DNA of 7,211 bases, taken from contig JAUNSE010000099.1 of assembly GCA_030539415.1 (NCBI GenBank), positions 1-7,211 of the forward strand. Direction: 5' to 3'. Source of the DNA: Desulfovibrionaceae bacterium (GTDB lineage Bacteria; Desulfobacterota; Desulfovibrionia; Desulfovibrionales; Desulfovibrionaceae). The translations under genes and the position numbers were made by a program. The notes beneath the pieces were generated by a model. It worked only from the letters and a program-made list of their open reading frames with translations. It made no database searches and had not been told where the DNA came from. Of the stretch, positions 6,568-7,211 are shown piece by piece (the stretch's first letter is position 1; each line of letters begins with the position of its first letter).

Positions 6568-7211
6568 GTCTCTGTTTGTTCAAGGCAACGAGGCCTGTGC
6601 GCACGGCGCCATCTACGCCCACGTGCGCTTCTTCGCGGGCTACCCCATCACCCCCTCCACCGAGATAGCGGAATCCCTGGCCGAGCTGCTGCCGAAGCAC
6701 GGCGGCAAGTTCGTGCAGATGGAAGACGAGCTGTCCTCCATGTGCGCCATCTGCGGCGCCTCCCTGGCCGGCTCCAAGTCCATGACCGCCACCAGCGGCC
6801 CCGGCTTCTCCCTCAAGCAGGAGGCCCTCGGCTACGCCGTCATGACCGAAATCCCCTGCGTGGTGGTGAACTCCATGCGCGGCGGCCCGTCCACGGGCCT
6901 GCCCACCGAAGTTTCCCAGGGTGACGTCATGCAGGCCCGCTGGGGCTGCCACGGCGACCACTCCATCATCGCCCTGACCGCCTCCAGCGTGCAGGACACG
7001 TTCGAGATCACCATCGAGGCCTTCAACATGGCCGAGACGCTGCGCACCCCCGTGGTCCTGCTCCTGGACGCCGAAGTCTCCCACATGCGCGAGAAGCTGG
7101 TCATTCCGGACCCGGGCGAGATCCACGTGGTCGACCGCCTGTACACGGACGTGCAGCCCGGCGTGGCCTACCATCCCTATCTGCCCCGCGAGGACGGCCG
7201 CCTGCCCATGT
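6560..7211 (+). CDS. korA: 2-oxoglutarate:ferredoxin oxidoreductase, alpha subunit (3' truncated by window edge)
   Basis: This is the alpha subunit of the thiamine-diphosphate enzyme that interconverts 2-oxoglutarate plus CoA with succinyl-CoA plus CO2, using ferredoxin. The frame runs off the right edge after 217 codons with no stop; whole KorA proteins are about 350-380 residues. Signatures are QGNEACAHGAI (8-18), GYPITPSTEIAE (27-38), MEDELSSM (54-61), TATSGPGFSL (76-85), RGGPSTGLPT (107-116) and QGDVMQARWGCHGD (120-133), all in the order expected for the pyruvate/2-ketoisovalerate ferredoxin oxidoreductase alpha family. The position after icd favours 2-oxoglutarate over pyruvate or branched-chain 2-oxoacids, but the fold alone does not exclude 2-oxoisovalerate (VorB). 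The beta and gamma subunits should follow beyond the window. Confidence 0.92.
   Translation, partial: MAESLFVQGNEACAHGAIYAHVRFFAGYPITPSTEIAESLAELLPKHGGKFVQMEDELSSMCAICGASLAGSKSMTATSGPGFSLKQEALGYAVMTEIPCVVVNSMRGGPSTGLPTEVSQGDVMQARWGCHGDHSIIALTASSVQDTFEITIEAFNMAETLRTPVVLLLDAEVSHMREKLVIPDPGEIHVVDRLYTDVQPGVAYHPYLPREDGRLPM

Overview
The window is about 7.2 kb of G+C-rich bacterial DNA (low-to-mid 60s percent by eye). It is densely coding, with every convincing gene on the + strand. The gene set is DcuC-type dicarboxylate carriage, a TcuB-type iron-sulfur/heme membrane electron carrier, and a ferredoxin-linked 2-oxoacid oxidoreductase in place of a lipoamide dehydrogenase complex. It points to a strict anaerobe, most likely a sulfate- or sulfite-reducing Desulfovibrionaceae-like member of the Desulfobacterota. 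That placement is an inference from gene content and composition; there is no rRNA or other phylogenetic marker here.

Layout, left to right: (1) the 3' part of tcuB, open at the left edge; (2) a 178-bp gap with a perfect 14-bp inverted repeat; (3) a DcuC-family carrier; (4) a 106-bp gap with a bulged hairpin; (5) a 748-residue aconitase-superfamily hydratase of the YbhJ type; (6) a 105-bp gap with a hairpin closed by a GCGA tetraloop; (7) icd, NADP-type isocitrate dehydrogenase; (8) a 185-bp gap with two hairpins; (9) korD, a two-cluster ferredoxin subunit; (10) korA, overlapping korD by 8 bp and running off the right edge. The remaining subunits (korB, korC) would be expected just to the right, and a TcuA-like flavoprotein could lie just to the left; neither is visible.

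Read as one pathway, the locus brings in a di- or tricarboxylate (DcuC), interconverts tricarballylate and cis-aconitate with membrane-linked electron transfer (TcuB with an unseen flavoprotein), hydrates aconitate to isocitrate (YbhJ-type hydratase), makes 2-oxoglutarate and NADPH (Icd), and makes succinyl-CoA and reduced ferredoxin (Kor). The same enzymes could run reductively from succinyl-CoA toward citrate or glutamate. The central open question is what the YbhJ-type hydratase does: it keeps nearly the whole aconitase active site, but its family has no firmly established substrate that I know of. The second notable pattern is a G+C-rich hairpin without a U-tract in every non-overlapping intergenic gap. 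I found no mobile element, CRISPR array, tRNA or rRNA.
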